DNA of 64,000 nt from Lonicera japonica. Its lineage: Eukaryota > Streptophyta > Magnoliopsida > Dipsacales > Caprifoliaceae. The number at the start of each line of letters is the position of its first letter. The first letter of the stretch is position 1. Made by a program: the position numbers and the translations under genes. The notes under the pieces are model-generated. The model made no database searches. It was not told where the DNA came from and saw nothing but the letters and a program-made list of their open reading frames with translations. The stretch lies in contig CM038471.1 of NCBI GenBank assembly GCA_021464415.1, forward strand, positions 34,197,234 to 34,261,233, read 5' to 3'. Of the stretch, positions 31,336-42,790 are shown one piece after another.

Positions 31336-31919
31336 ATGGAGCAGGTGTGCGCAACCTTCTACTCCCATTCTCCCAGAGTACCCAATATCTTTGTGACCTC
31401 AAGCACTACACCAATAGCAGGCTAAATCCCTGAATAATTTCACGGAGGATGGTGAATCGAATTTTTTTTATATTAATGGAGCTAGTGGTTCAGGTTCGAT
31501 AACTCTGGGAGAGTAACACAGATTTGCCCCTCTTAATGATTAATTTTTTAACACTACAATTGCCCCTTTGTAAAATTCGAAATTGAGGGTGTTCTTCTTA
31601 ATAGTGTTTTTGTTCAGTGATTTTGTATCTTTTCCTTGTTGAAGGGGTTTTGTAATGTAGAAAGGGCAGGATTATGCCATTTTAGATGTAAAAACTGATG
31701 GTAGTCGTTCAAGTGTATTTAATAAATTTTAGGGTAGGCTATTCAAAATAAGAAGATAATTGAGTATGTTGGGTGCTTGAAATCCTGTATGTGGTTGGAT
31801 TTTGTTTAACTTAAATTATATTCTGATTTCATGGGCTACCATTTGCTCATGGGAATTGTTGCTGTCAAAACTATATATATATATAGCGTGTCAAAGCTAT
31901 ATAGAGAGAGACTAATGCA

Positions 31920-32137
31920 ATAATAGATATTTTTCACCGTAAGTTACTGTGGATGCCTTACTAAATTCACACATTCATCATTCATGCGCTTCGAATTGGC
32001 AATTTAACTTTTAGATTATGTTTACACATTATTATATAAGTCAAGTATTCAATTTGAGAATTTTATCAAATTTAAAACTATATTTTGTGTTTTTAAGTAT
32101 TGTAGTATATTATGAGTACTCTCATATGGGTTGTGGT

Positions 32138-32180
<43 letters not shown>

Positions 32181-32240
32181 GCACTATAATAAGATATAAT
32201 ATACTTTTATTTACCACAAATTGTTAACAATTAAGTAGCA
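31920..32240 (+). repeat. Third copy of the AT-rich dispersed repeat of 16450-17250
   Basis: Shared words in the same order are TTATGTTTACAC, TTCAATTTGAGAATTTT, TTTTTAAGTAYTRTAG and TATTTACCAC. This copy has gained the long G run. Confidence 0.55.
32138..32178 (+). repeat. Homopolymer run of 41 G
   Basis: An unbroken run of guanines in very AT-rich DNA. It could form G-quadruplex structures. Its length may be uncertain, since such runs are hard to sequence. Confidence 0.9.
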
Positions 32241-32259
32241 TATTTTATTCGAACAATTA

Positions 32260-32742
32260 GGACTCGTTTGATTTGGGTATTAAAAAGTGGGATGTGATTA
32301 TTATACCACTTTTTTTATAATACATTATTTGATTCGCACAAATGTGCTGCGATTATTGATACCGGTACTAACTTAATACCACTCTTTGTGGTATAATTTA
32401 ATACCAGGGGGGAGGTGGTATTGTTTATCCAGGAATAAGAAAAATAAATCATATATTTTTCAAAAATGTCACTACTACTACTACTATATTATTATTATTT
32501 TAATTTATTTTTTTATTTTATATTTTTTTAAAATTTTTTATTATGTTAATCCAAAATATAATCCCGTATACGAGTTACAGAACTAAACATGGTATTAACA
32601 TCAGCATGAGATATCTCAGTATTAATACTGCATGAACCAAATAGGATATTGGTATTAAATTAATACCAGGATTAATAGTCCAATACTATTAATACTGGTA
32701 TTATTGATTACACTAGCCCTAATATCTTAATCAAATGAGGCC
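32260..32742. mobile_element. Tourist-like (PIF/Harbinger) MITE, 483 bp
   Basis: TTA is present on both sides (32257-32259 and 32743-32745). The left end GGACTCGTTTGATTTGGG matches the reverse complement of the right end (GGCCTCATTTGATTAAG). Inner words ATACCACTCTTTGTGGTA are palindromic. No transposase is encoded. Confidence 0.8.
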
Positions 32743-33109
32743 TTAGTGTATGATTATTGAATTGATCATGATGTAAATAATTGTGCGAGTGAGGCCTATA
32801 GTCAAAAGTATCGACGTTCACGATATGGACATACAATAAAACTACCCAATGGTAAGTTAAGGAAGTGATAAGACGATTAGTTATCGAATGGTTAAGCAAT
32901 TTTCAATGGCTTTGGTGGGTTGTACTCCAGAAAAAACAAATTCTGTTCAGCATATTTCTTTCCTCATGGAAATCTTATTAATTCATCCATTTATCCATGT
33001 ACCCATTCCGACATTCCATCATATAATCCTTTTTTTTTCCCTTCTTTTTTTTTTTTTGTTTGTTGTTGTACAGATTCAATCGTCTACATTTTTTTCCTTA
33101 GAAATACAC

Positions 33110-33615
33110 TAAGATCTAATCTAAAAGCATCTCTGATATAAAAATAGATTGAATACCTCTTAACCATTGACATGTAAACATGTATTTCTTATATGGTATA
33201 AAAAAAATCTCTTGATGGACAAGTCTTACAAAAATCATCTCCAATGAGATTGCTCAAGAGATTGTCTATTAAAAAATTCATAAAAAATAAATTAATAATT
33301 TTATATATAAAATGAGTCTTGTATGATAGGTTTTGATTCATACTTTTTTAATGTGTAATTTTTATTAATAAATAAATTATAAAATTACAATAAAAATATT
33401 TGAAAGTTTAAAAAAGAAAAGTACATAGACAAAAATTATGATGTGGTATTAAGAAATTGTCTAAGAGAATGTCTATTTTTATTTTTGTCACGTCATCTTC
33501 ATGGTCATTATGGATGTTTGCATTCTAGAGCATTTTAATAACTCCTTGTCCATCAATCATACATGACATCTCATTTTCATCCAATTCATGATTGCATTAG
33601 AGATACTCTAAGTCT
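33110..33615. mobile_element. Probable MITE with AGCATCTCT-type ends
   Basis: The left AAAGCATCTCTGATA and the right ATTAGAGATACTCT are inverted, and an inner copy CATCTCCAATGAG resembles both. Length about 500 bp. No clear target duplication was found. Confidence 0.4.
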
Positions 33616-34582
33616 CGAACCATCAACCTTGTTGGAAGTTATTTACTATTCAATAGGTACATGAAATATTACGCGACAAAAATAAGAAAGAAAACTTATG
33701 CAACAAGAAAACAATTTCAGAATTTTGTAATGTTGGACAATTTGACTTTAGTTTCTATGCATTGGTATTTGCAAAAAACAAAGTCGTACAAAACTTTGCT
33801 TGAACTCGGACAAGTCTCAGCAGTTGCAAATGTAGTATACATTATCGTAACGGAATTTTAGTTCAACTTATATAGGATTGAGATTATTATAAATGGCAAG
33901 GTTTTTCAATTTACATGGGATTTAGATGCTCAAATCACAAAAAAAATAAGCTCACTTAAAATAACAAAATAAAGTTCGAGTAAGCAAAGTAATTTAACAG
34001 AGCTGATTATGTTGTTCAATGGCTCAGACTAGAATTATTGTGGGATCTTTTATATTTAAACTAACAACCACATTTGGGTTCATATTATTTGCAGAGAAAT
34101 GATCTTGTTCGCTCCATTTTCGGGACGAAATTTCTAGCTAGGTAGGATCAACAGTATTGCACGAAGTGATTCATCACAGCAGCGCAATATGAATTGAAGA
34201 AAAAACGAAGTGCTATATGTGTGTACATTTCCTTCATCCTGGAACAAAAATCTTCTAAATGAAAAGATTCCAAAAAGTATGTTTAATTTGTCATGTAGAA
34301 GAGACGCGACTGCATTTATAAAGACCGCAAATGAACAGAATTTATACGAACCTAACCGCCTGCCTAATCCTGAACAAAAAATTTAAAGAATCCTAGAGAC
34401 AACATAATAAGCGCACACAAAGCTGTACTTCCCAAAAAACTAATTCCACCCATTTACAAGCAAAACTTATGGCCTAAACCTTAATGGTTCTAAACTGTGT
34501 CAAAACACTGACAACTTCAACTAGTATAACTCCATTCCAAGGCTCAAGTATATAATGAAAATGAGACACTGCGCGTCAAATT
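33616..34582. other. Region downstream of the SPT16 pseudogene
   Basis: No gene was recognised. The part near 34250-34582 is probably the former 3' untranslated region of the minus-strand SPT16 copy. Confidence 0.5.
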
Positions 34583-37500
34583 TTACCTCAGCTTTGCTCT
34601 CTTGTACCTGCTGCTACTCTGACCAGTACCACCACGAGCCTTCCCAAAGGCTTTTGCCTTCCTTCTCTTCTTCTCCTCCTCACTGTCGTACTCATTCCCT
34701 CTCTCTTTGTCAGTATAGCTTGCTTCCTTCTCCAACTCATCCCATGTCTTACCTTCCTCTTCCTCTTCCTCAGAATCTTCATCTTCGTTATCTTCCTCGT
34801 CCTCATCAGACTCCACCAGTGATTCGCTGTCAGATTCATCATCGTTGGAGTCCGAATCTGGCTCAACATCGGATGGTTCATAGCCTTGGTCCGAATCCTA
34901 TGAGTTCTCGGAATCCGAATCGCTAGCTTCCAAATTCAAGAAGTTCCAGCCTTTGTCAAGAAACTGTTGTGGGTCCTCTATTAAGGTCTTGAGTATTTCC
35001 CGCCAGTTCAAATTCAACCTGCTCTCGTAATACGTGATGTTGGCTGCCTCATCAAGCCATTTCTTGATCCCCTCAAGAGACGAGGAAGGGATAGAGTCTA
35101 TACGAAGAACGTCTCGTTTGAAGTCTTTGAATACGATAGCCATGTCGGAGTTCTTCTGACCTAGACCGACTCTCTCAAAGTTGACAATCTCCACTTCGCT
35201 CAAAGTGACTACGAGGAAAGGGGTCTCAATGAGCTCGACTAAGCAGCTGGTAGAAGGTACGACGAAAGCCGAAGCTTTGTAGGGTACCCCATGGAATCCG
35301 AGTTCTCTAAAGGGCTGATCAAACTCGAGTTTAAGGTCCTCAAATTGTGGCTGTCCCCGAAGATCGTAAACCCGGCTCATAAAATTGTCAAAGCCCTTGT
35401 TGATCTTGTTCTTTCGCTCCCTCTCCCTTTGTTCTTCTTCAATCTCATCTGGGTCATACGCAGATCTTTTTGCACCACCTAGGGTTTGGACCGCATCCAT
35501 CACCTCGATGTAGAATTGGACATCTTTCGTTTTCTTGTTTCCGACCATTATGTGGTTGTGAAGATGGAAGTGCAAGAGAGTGATCATTTCCTTCTCAGCG
35601 GGTTGAAGTAACGCGTGTTTTATGTTGACATACATAATGTCGACACGCTCATCTGGCCTCGAGGTCGAATACCGAAACCCATTAACATGAGCTTCAAGTG
35701 TACCGGGTAGCTTTCTTCCATGGCCGCCAAAAGTGGGTCAGATCCAAAGGTCAGTCAACCTCATTGGCTTGAATTTGTTCCCTGCAAGTACAAGTTTCTC
35801 TTGGGTGACCAATGTGGCCCTTTCGGCTCTTTCAGGCTCCCTCGAAACAACATTCTTTCGAAGCATTTTAATGAGCCGCACCATTTCGCTGATGTGCCTC
35901 AGGTCCTTTGAACAAAAGGAAAGCTCCTTCAAGAAAATAGCTCCCTGATTCTTCAAGGACTTTGCATCCTGAGGAGTAAAAGGAGTGCTAGGAACATTAA
36001 AGATTATTCTTATATAGCAAGTTCGATTAGTATCTTGCTGGCCTGAGACATTCTTCACAGTTGCAACATGAAAAGGAACCATGGTTCCATATATAGGGAC
36101 AAGGATGGCCTCATTCTTCTGGTCAACTTGAATCGTCATATCTTGAGGAGGTGGTAGATCGTTGATGCTCTTATAGGCAATTAGATCACTTGAAGTCTTT
36201 GTAGAAATCCGATTGGATTCGGTTCCGGTCCCTTCACCAGTGAGTCGTCGAGCGGTTTCTTCGAACCTCAGGTGGGCAAGTTCGGCCTGGTGCTGTCTAC
36301 GGAGTTCTTCCTTTGACATCTCCTGGTTTTTTGATCTCAATGTTGCCTTGGAATGAAGGGACCCACTGTTATAATCGGGCACCATTTTTGGCTTTGGCCG
36401 CTCTTCCTCGTCAACTTTGAAAGTATAGACCACGTCCTTAACGGCTCTAGAGCTCAATCCAGTCACCACCTCGCGTCCACGTTCGGTTACAATAACAGTA
36501 TCTGCAAGCAAGAGTGAAAATTTCTGGCTTTTTGGGTTCCGTGCATTGGTATGCAAGTTCTGAAAACCGAGTGTCACATTTAATACCATGCCCACCCTCA
36601 AAACTCTATCATTTTTAAGGTTAAGGCTTGAACTCACGGAACTCGAGACCAATGCCGGTCCCAGCGGACTTGGTAAAGTTGGCAATCAATTCAGGAGCAT
36701 CCCTCTCAACGACGTTAACGGCTGCTCGATAAACGGCACTAGCCTTGCTACCAGGCTGCACTGCAATAATGGCGGCTTCATGGGCCTTGAGAAGAACATC
36801 ATACACCTTATTCTGCATTTCATTGGGATTGATCAGGTAAGTCCTCGCAATATTCGAACAATAGCTGCTATATCGGGATCCAATAGCACATATGATTACA
36901 CTGGCATGATCATAGTAAAGATACTCATCGTTGCTAGAAGCATTAGGCCTGAGATCAAACTTCCCACCACTTTGAAATATAGGAGGGTAACAGATATCTA
37001 CATTGTCAGCCTTCAGCTTCAACTTAAATCTGGCAGGTTCCAGAATAGCCTTCTCTGTATCGTCCATTAACGAAGAATGGGTTACTTTCTTTTCTTCATC
37101 AATGACACTCTCAAGTGTTGGAACAACAAAGAACTTCACTGCGGAGGCAATCAAATACGCAGACTTCTTAACATTCATGAGCTCCCCTTCTTCCTTAACA
37201 GCAAAAAGATCGGACAGCCCACTGGTTATATCCACAGGCTGGAGGCTTAACATCTTTAGTTTAGAGGTCCATGACTTCAAAAGATTCCCCTCCGGAGCCT
37301 CTCTAGCTAAGTATCCAAGAACAGCGCCATTGCGGCCATCTGACTTTGATTGAGCACAGACTACACTAAGAATAGCATCCATTTGAGAAGTCCCTTCATT
37401 ATTTTTTCCTTTTATATGTATTACAACATCTAGACCGACAGCATCTTTAGCAGACTTTTTCACAACCTCCAGCAATGATGCCTTCTTCTGGCTACACAAG

Positions 37501-37789
37501 AAATGGATCTGCTTGTTTGTGAAAACCATTATCGTCTCTGGGAACTCGTAGCCAAGCAACCAAATGTTCAGAGCTGAGGACTTCAGGTACCGTAAATCCT
37601 CTGAAGCAGGAGGGGTAGCTATTGCAAGAACATCTGAGCACCCCAAAACTCAGTTCTGTGTTCATGCCAATGTGAGTACAGTGCCTGCAATCGCCTGCTA
37701 AAGGTTTTTAAATCAATAGCATAAGCATTTCCAGCTCCGGCTGCATTCCCATTTGCAGGAGGACCATTACCATTCTGTTGTGACGCCAT
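34583..37789 (-). pseudogene. SPT16: SPT16 (FACT complex large subunit) pseudogene, full length but broken
   Basis: SPT16 with SSRP1 forms FACT, the nuclear chaperone that takes apart and rebuilds nucleosomes during transcription and replication. This copy spans about 1068 codons, the usual plant length, without introns in the coding part. Recognisable in order are the N-terminal aminopeptidase-like domain (SSALNIWLLGYEFPETIMVF, later SAGTGIGLEFRE), the middle domain (LLHFHLHNHIMVGNKKTKDV, then YESRLNLNWREILKTL) and the acidic tail with EEEEEEGKTWDELEKEA ending in basic residues (YKRAKLR). Four breaks are visible: a 1-bp loss near 37643, a 1-bp gain near 36632, TGA in place of an expected Arg codon at 35738-35740, and TAG in the acidic tail at 34898-34900. 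The start ATG is at 37789-37787. The leader intron is kept, so this is not a processed copy. Expression of truncated products cannot be excluded. Confidence 0.95.
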
Positions 37790-37812
37790 TGCAGGATTAC
37801 GAGTCTAGCTAT

Positions 37813-39097
37813 CTGCACAAACAACCACAAACCTCTCATGCATCCTTAAGTTATTACTTGTCAATTAGGTGAGTTTGATTGATCTATATGAAAAAGATTA
37901 AATTCCCTGGTAATCTTTTACATGGAAAATAAAACTTGTTGAAGCTTTAGATTCCGTGGAAAGGGGGGAAAATGCGGCCAAGGCAAATTGGAACATGACA
38001 ATTGATTCCTTGGAAATTTAATGTAATCAAACAGGAAATATAGAAAACATGAACTTAACAACCCCTAATGTTTTATATATTACCGGGATACTGCAATGAA
38101 ACTTACGAATGTACAAAATTGATTGCCATGAATTTCTAGCCAAATATACAAAACACTTAAGAAAAAATTAATCATCAGGACTTAAACTAGTAAAAGTTAC
38201 AAATCTTATTGTTCACTTTTGTTTGTTTACTTCTCAACTTTATTTATCCGTTTTCATATAGTCATAATGCCTTATAGATATTGTTTCTCCTTCTGATAAA
38301 AGTACGATATGCGATAACCACTAACAAAATTGAAAGAAAGAAGTGCAGAAATACTCACTTTCTACTCATTTACTTTCGAAAAGTTACATATCTTATGGTT
38401 AAATTTTGTTTGTTTACTTCTCAACTTCATTCATTCATGCTCATGTAGTCGAATTGCCTTATCGATGTGGTTTCTGCTTCTAATACAAGTATGATCTGCA
38501 ATAACAATTACAAAATCGAAAGAAACAAGTCCAGAAATACTTACTTTCTATGCCACTATAAGCAAATCCTCCAAATTCTGCAGAAAATTTCAGAGGCAAT
38601 GAACTGAACTTACGATTTTAAGAAACGGATAATTAAGTGTTTAAGCAAGGATTAGATTTTAACACTCGGAAGAAAAGAAAAACACCGAATTACGACAATT
38701 CAATGGTAGAGAAAATCATAAACACAAGAACTTAAAAAAAAAATCATTCATGTTTACTTCTCAACTTTATCCATTCTTGTTCATATAGTCGTAATAGCTT
38801 ATATATCAGAATGTATGATATTCGACAATAATTAACAAAATACTTACTATTCTGCAGGTAATTCCACAAGCAATGAATCAAAAAAATGCGATTTTAAGAA
38901 GGGGAAAAGGTAGAGAGTTCACGCAAGGTAAACGCTAGGGCTAGGTTTTTAACACTTTCGTAGAACAGATAAACGCTGAATTACGAAGATTTATCCAGTG
39001 GTGGTAGAGAAAATCATAGACACTAACAACTTGAAAAAAAAAACAGAGCAGATTAAAGCAAAATGCTAGAAGAATAAGAACAAGAAGAAGAACAAAC
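37813..39097 (-). other. 5'-UTR intron of the SPT16 copy
   Basis: On the minus strand ACCATCAG is followed by GTTTGTTC (donor at 39097) and TTTGTGCAG precedes ATAGCTAGAC (acceptor at 37813), 24 bp before the start codon. The exon upstream (about 39098-39230) is pyrimidine-rich, as expected for a plant leader. The intron holds the tandem repeats at 38190-38860. Confidence 0.65.
38190..38860 (-). repeat. Three-copy repeat in the SPT16 leader intron
   Basis: TGTTTACTTCTCAACTTYAT followed by a CATATAGTCRTAAT-like word recurs at about 38220, 38410 and 38755. The first two copies are about 190 bp apart and extend into GAAATACTCACTTTCTA. The third is shorter. Confidence 0.75.
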
Positions 39098-39230
39098 CTG
39101 ATGGTTTGAGAGAAATCGAGAGGAAATTGCGAAGGAGAGAGTAAGAGAGAGACCAGAGCGAAACTGAGAGAGAGGGAAAGAATGAAGAATAAGAACATAA
39201 GGACTGCGTATTGCGCGAAAATTACTTCAA

Positions 39231-40554
39231 TTGCCACTCAAATTAAAAGCGGTATTATTGGGTGATTTTGTTTCTATTCGCAATATTTAACGGTTAACCT
39301 ACACTTAAATTATGAAAATTGTAAATAAATTTTTATAATATTATCTTTTGAAAAATTATAATTATATACATTAATTAAAATTAATTTATAATTATATCAA
39401 TTTAGATTTCATTTTAATTAAGATTTGTAATCCAAATATAATTTATTTTTAATTTATTTCATATTTACTTTTAAAGAATTTTCAAATAGTTTTAGGGTTA
39501 GGGTTTAGTGTTCATTGCACATGTATTGATTTCAAAATAATTAAACATTGATTACCTTATTAGTACGTATTTTGTTCAACGAAAAATACAAATTATAATA
39601 TCAGTATGTAATTTAAGCATACGATAATGAAAAATATTTTGCTAACGAGAGAATTGAACAATATTTTGCAACACAAAGAAAACTCTATAGTATAATGAAT
39701 TAACACATTGGAAGTTGAGAAAGAACCAGGCATTAGTATTTATGACGATTTATTTTCATGAATAATTGTATTATTATTTTTTTCTTTCAAAATTAAGAAA
39801 ATCAGTTGTGACTTTTTTTAGGATCTTGAGGTATCCACCATGAAGGAATTGATTATTCTGAAAACTTTATCGGTGTTACAATTGGTTAAAAGTGATGTCA
39901 ATGATGTGCCGATGTAAGAAGTATTGCAATCAGTTAAAACATTATCGGTTTTTTAGATATATACACATATTTATCAATTATTAATATAAGTCCTAGATGA
40001 AGAATATGAAGATAAAGTTTTAGGATTTGTGATGAAGAGATGAAGACAGTGAGAAGCGAGTGTGGTCCTTCTAGATGTGGCGCCTAACTTGTGAAGAAGG
40101 ACGAGAAAGTAGTGAAAGAGGGAAGAAGGAGGAGATGAAGGAAGAGACGGTGGGGAAAGAGGGAAGAAGAATGAGTCTGTAGGGGTAGATGGACAATGGG
40201 TATTCGTAAGTGAGAAAAATTGAAAAACGCCGTAAAAATTTAAATTGGAAATAAGGGTTTAATTTTTGTTTTTATTATTTTACTTCAAAGTTAATTAGGA
40301 TTTACCCCTTATTTAATAATATTATGATGTAACTTTTTAAAATAGATATACTCATTAATCTTGTTGATATTTTAATTAATTATTATTCAAAATAATATTT
40401 ATAAAATTAAATTAACAATATTTTTTTGTTAGTCTATCCACACTCGCATATTAACTTATTAAACAATGTGGATTAACTTAACAGCACGGATGAATTGCAA
40501 AATATTGCGGATAGAAATAAAATCATCCAGTTTTATAATTACCCTCACAAATGT
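39231..40554. other. Intergenic region upstream of SPT16 copy
   Basis: Very AT-rich. A short telomere-like word, TTTTAGGGTTAGGGTTTAG, lies at about 39490; it is more likely a telobox than a telomere relic. A purine-rich tract occurs near 40075-40180. No gene was recognised. Confidence 0.5.
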
Positions 40555-41180
40555 GTCACAAATATTTATTTAGAATTTAAATAAAAACACATTTCAATAC
40601 TTTGATTATTTATCACAAATACCAGCACACTCTCGCAACATACTCTTTTCAGTTGAGTCGAGTTTATGTGAGTGCACTCACCTCTCATTAGGTGGTCTTT
40701 GTTTGAAAAATACTCCAATACACTCAGTATTTTATTGCTTAATGTTAAGTGAGTTCCTACCAATAAACTCCCCTCAAGTGGACTGAGTATATGTGATTGC
40801 ACTTACCTCTCATTAAGTAGGTCTTATTTTAGCAAATGAGTGTCAATGATAATAAATTTACCTTAAAAAAGTATTTGTGAGAAATATGTGGGGTGTAAAT
40901 AACATTGCCCATTTAAAAAGGGTGGGGCTATTACCACATCCCAAACTTCTCTATAACACTCCATTTCTTTATTCGTTACAATAAGGCTAAGTATGTGCAC
41001 AGAAGATAGGTTCGGAAATGGCCGGATTCGCAAGAGGAAGGGCGGCCCCACCCTGAAACAAAGGTGTACGTACATAAAGAAAGAGGATTATCTCGGTGTA
41101 ATATGGCCGAGTTATTGCTGAAAAAAAAATACACTAGCTAGACCCTATTGCATCAAGTAAGGAGGGGTGTGTTACATAGA
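40555..41180. repeat. Repeat-rich tract with a GTGAGTGCACTCAC palindrome
   Basis: TATGTGAGTGCACTCACCTC with TCATTAGGTGGTCTT (about 40665) is repeated, changed, at about 40790 (TATGTGATTGCACTTACCTC). Further right, near 41090, CTCGGTGTAATATGGCCGAG is an inverted repeat like those in the element at 11193-11430. Confidence 0.55.
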
Positions 41181-41451
41181 AGTTTAGGGTGAGGCAATAG
41201 CGCAACCATTTAAAAAGCAAAACTCTATAGTGGGCCCAACTCCAATACCTATTTATTTTATCACTGTAACTCGTGATCAAGACATTATTTATCATTAAAC
41301 AAATATCTTGTAATTTTAATTACACAATTTTTATCTATATGTGCATTAAAAAAAACATCTTATAATTTTTATTTTTGGAAAAATGAAAGCCCACAAAAAG
41401 GAGCAAACACAAACAACAAAAAAACTCAACTGATCAGAAACAATTATATCT

Positions 41452-41910
41452 CGTTTGGTTCACGGAAGAAAAATCAATTCTCTTGTTTTTTCCATGGGTG
41501 AAAAATTAAAGTTTCTATCAAGTTTCCTTTACCTTGTTTGGTAAAGTATAGAAAGTATTTAAGAAATACCATTTGATTTTCCTTCCGGAGTTTGGTGGGT
41601 ACAAGAAAGGAAAGCAAAAATTTATCAATATCTCAATAATACCTTTGTATTTTAAAATAAAAACAAAGGAAAGTTATTCAATGGGTAAATTTGGCAAAAG
41701 CATATTTAGGTAGGAGTATTGTTGTCCAAAAGTTTTGTAATAAATGCTGAAAAATGAGAAGGAAAAAACCAATCCCATGAGATCTTAGTGAAATTATTTT
41801 CCCTCTACTTTTTGTTCTGTCAAGAAACTATTTCCGAAATTTATACTTACCAAACAAAGAAATTATTTTCTTTTCCTGAATCTCAAATCTGCATACCAAA
41901 TAAGGCCTAG
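41452..41910. mobile_element. Possible MITE with CGTTTGG ends
   Basis: TCTCGTTTGGTTCACGGAAG at the left faces TACCAAATAAGGCC at the right in inverted order. Inner words repeat CCTTTACCTTGTTTGGTAAA and TTTGGTGGGTAC. The ends are imperfect and no target duplication was settled. Confidence 0.35.
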
Positions 41911-41979
41911 TATCAACAAGTGGAGGGGGCCAAGACTAAAATTAAGGAAAAGAAAAACCTCTAAACATAATGGACCTGG

Positions 41980-42790
41980 CCACCCAGTTTGCGACTTTGT
42001 TACCGTATGTTCTTAATGGGAAAAGGAGAGCCTGAGAGAGAGTGAGTTAGCTTCTTGATGTTCGAAATAACAGCTTGGTAGTCCCAGAAAGGGAGGGTAC
42101 CATCCGATTGACACCAACGGATCACCGGGAGGTTATCACTCTCGATAGATACATGCTTCGCGAACAGCTAGGCTTTCTGCCAAATGGATCTAAGAGGCTT
42201 TGAAACGTCTGCCAAACAGCTCCACCAGGTTACCCGAGCTGTTTCTCATCACCCAGCTAACAGCTAGCCTCATTGGAAGCCTTAGCGACGGCGTCACAAT
42301 TCATCTTAAAGTTGTTAACTAGAGGAGGACGCCAACGAGAAACACCAGCAGTAGCGCAAGGCAAATCAGAAGGCATCTCACAAGTCAATAAGTCCGTTTC
42401 GGCAAGAGAGAATTTAGAAACCGAACTGAGAGCCTTCTCCAAAACTAAACTTGGAACAAACACCTCCTGAGAGAATAAGAACTTGTATATTTCAAGTCAT
42501 AATGAACAAGCACTGCTCAAACAAAAAAACGTGGTTGGAACATTCCTTTCCCGAATTCATCACCGAAACAAACCACACAGCAATTGAAACCGGAGGATCG
42601 TCAACCAAGTGACTGAGACCCACAATTCGCCACACTGGCACGGATCTATCACACCGGAAAAGTTCACGTTCGTAGATTTTCTCTCGTAGCTACCGCGTTT
42701 TGGATGCATCTCCGCCCGAAATGCTTTATTTTTTGAATCACTTTAACAACCCAGAACTTTTAAAACTTTCGCTAAAAGGCAGGAGGAGGA
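41980..42790 (-). pseudogene. LINE fragment: zinc-binding and RNase H region
   Basis: The minus strand shows, in broken frames, a zf-RVT-like piece (NAVATRENLRT, then CQCGELWVS; about 42590-42780) followed by an RNase H-type domain of plant LINEs: WRPPLVNNFKMNCDAV (42300), LAVSWVMRNSSGNLVELF, LAVREACIY and ESDNLPVIRWCQSDG, then DYQAVISNIKKL. At least three shifts and several stops are present. The reverse transcriptase part is missing. Confidence 0.7.

Noticed and set aside
31055..31396. 113-codon open frame
   Set aside because: It spans a tandem repeat, lacks family resemblance and has no supporting neighbours.
34555..34926. Plus-strand frame over the SPT16 acidic tail
   Set aside because: It is the antisense shadow of the Glu/Asp-rich tail, which produces a Ser/Pro-rich frame.
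39485..39512. Interstitial telomere repeat
   Set aside because: Only about two and a half units are present; a telobox or chance match is more likely.
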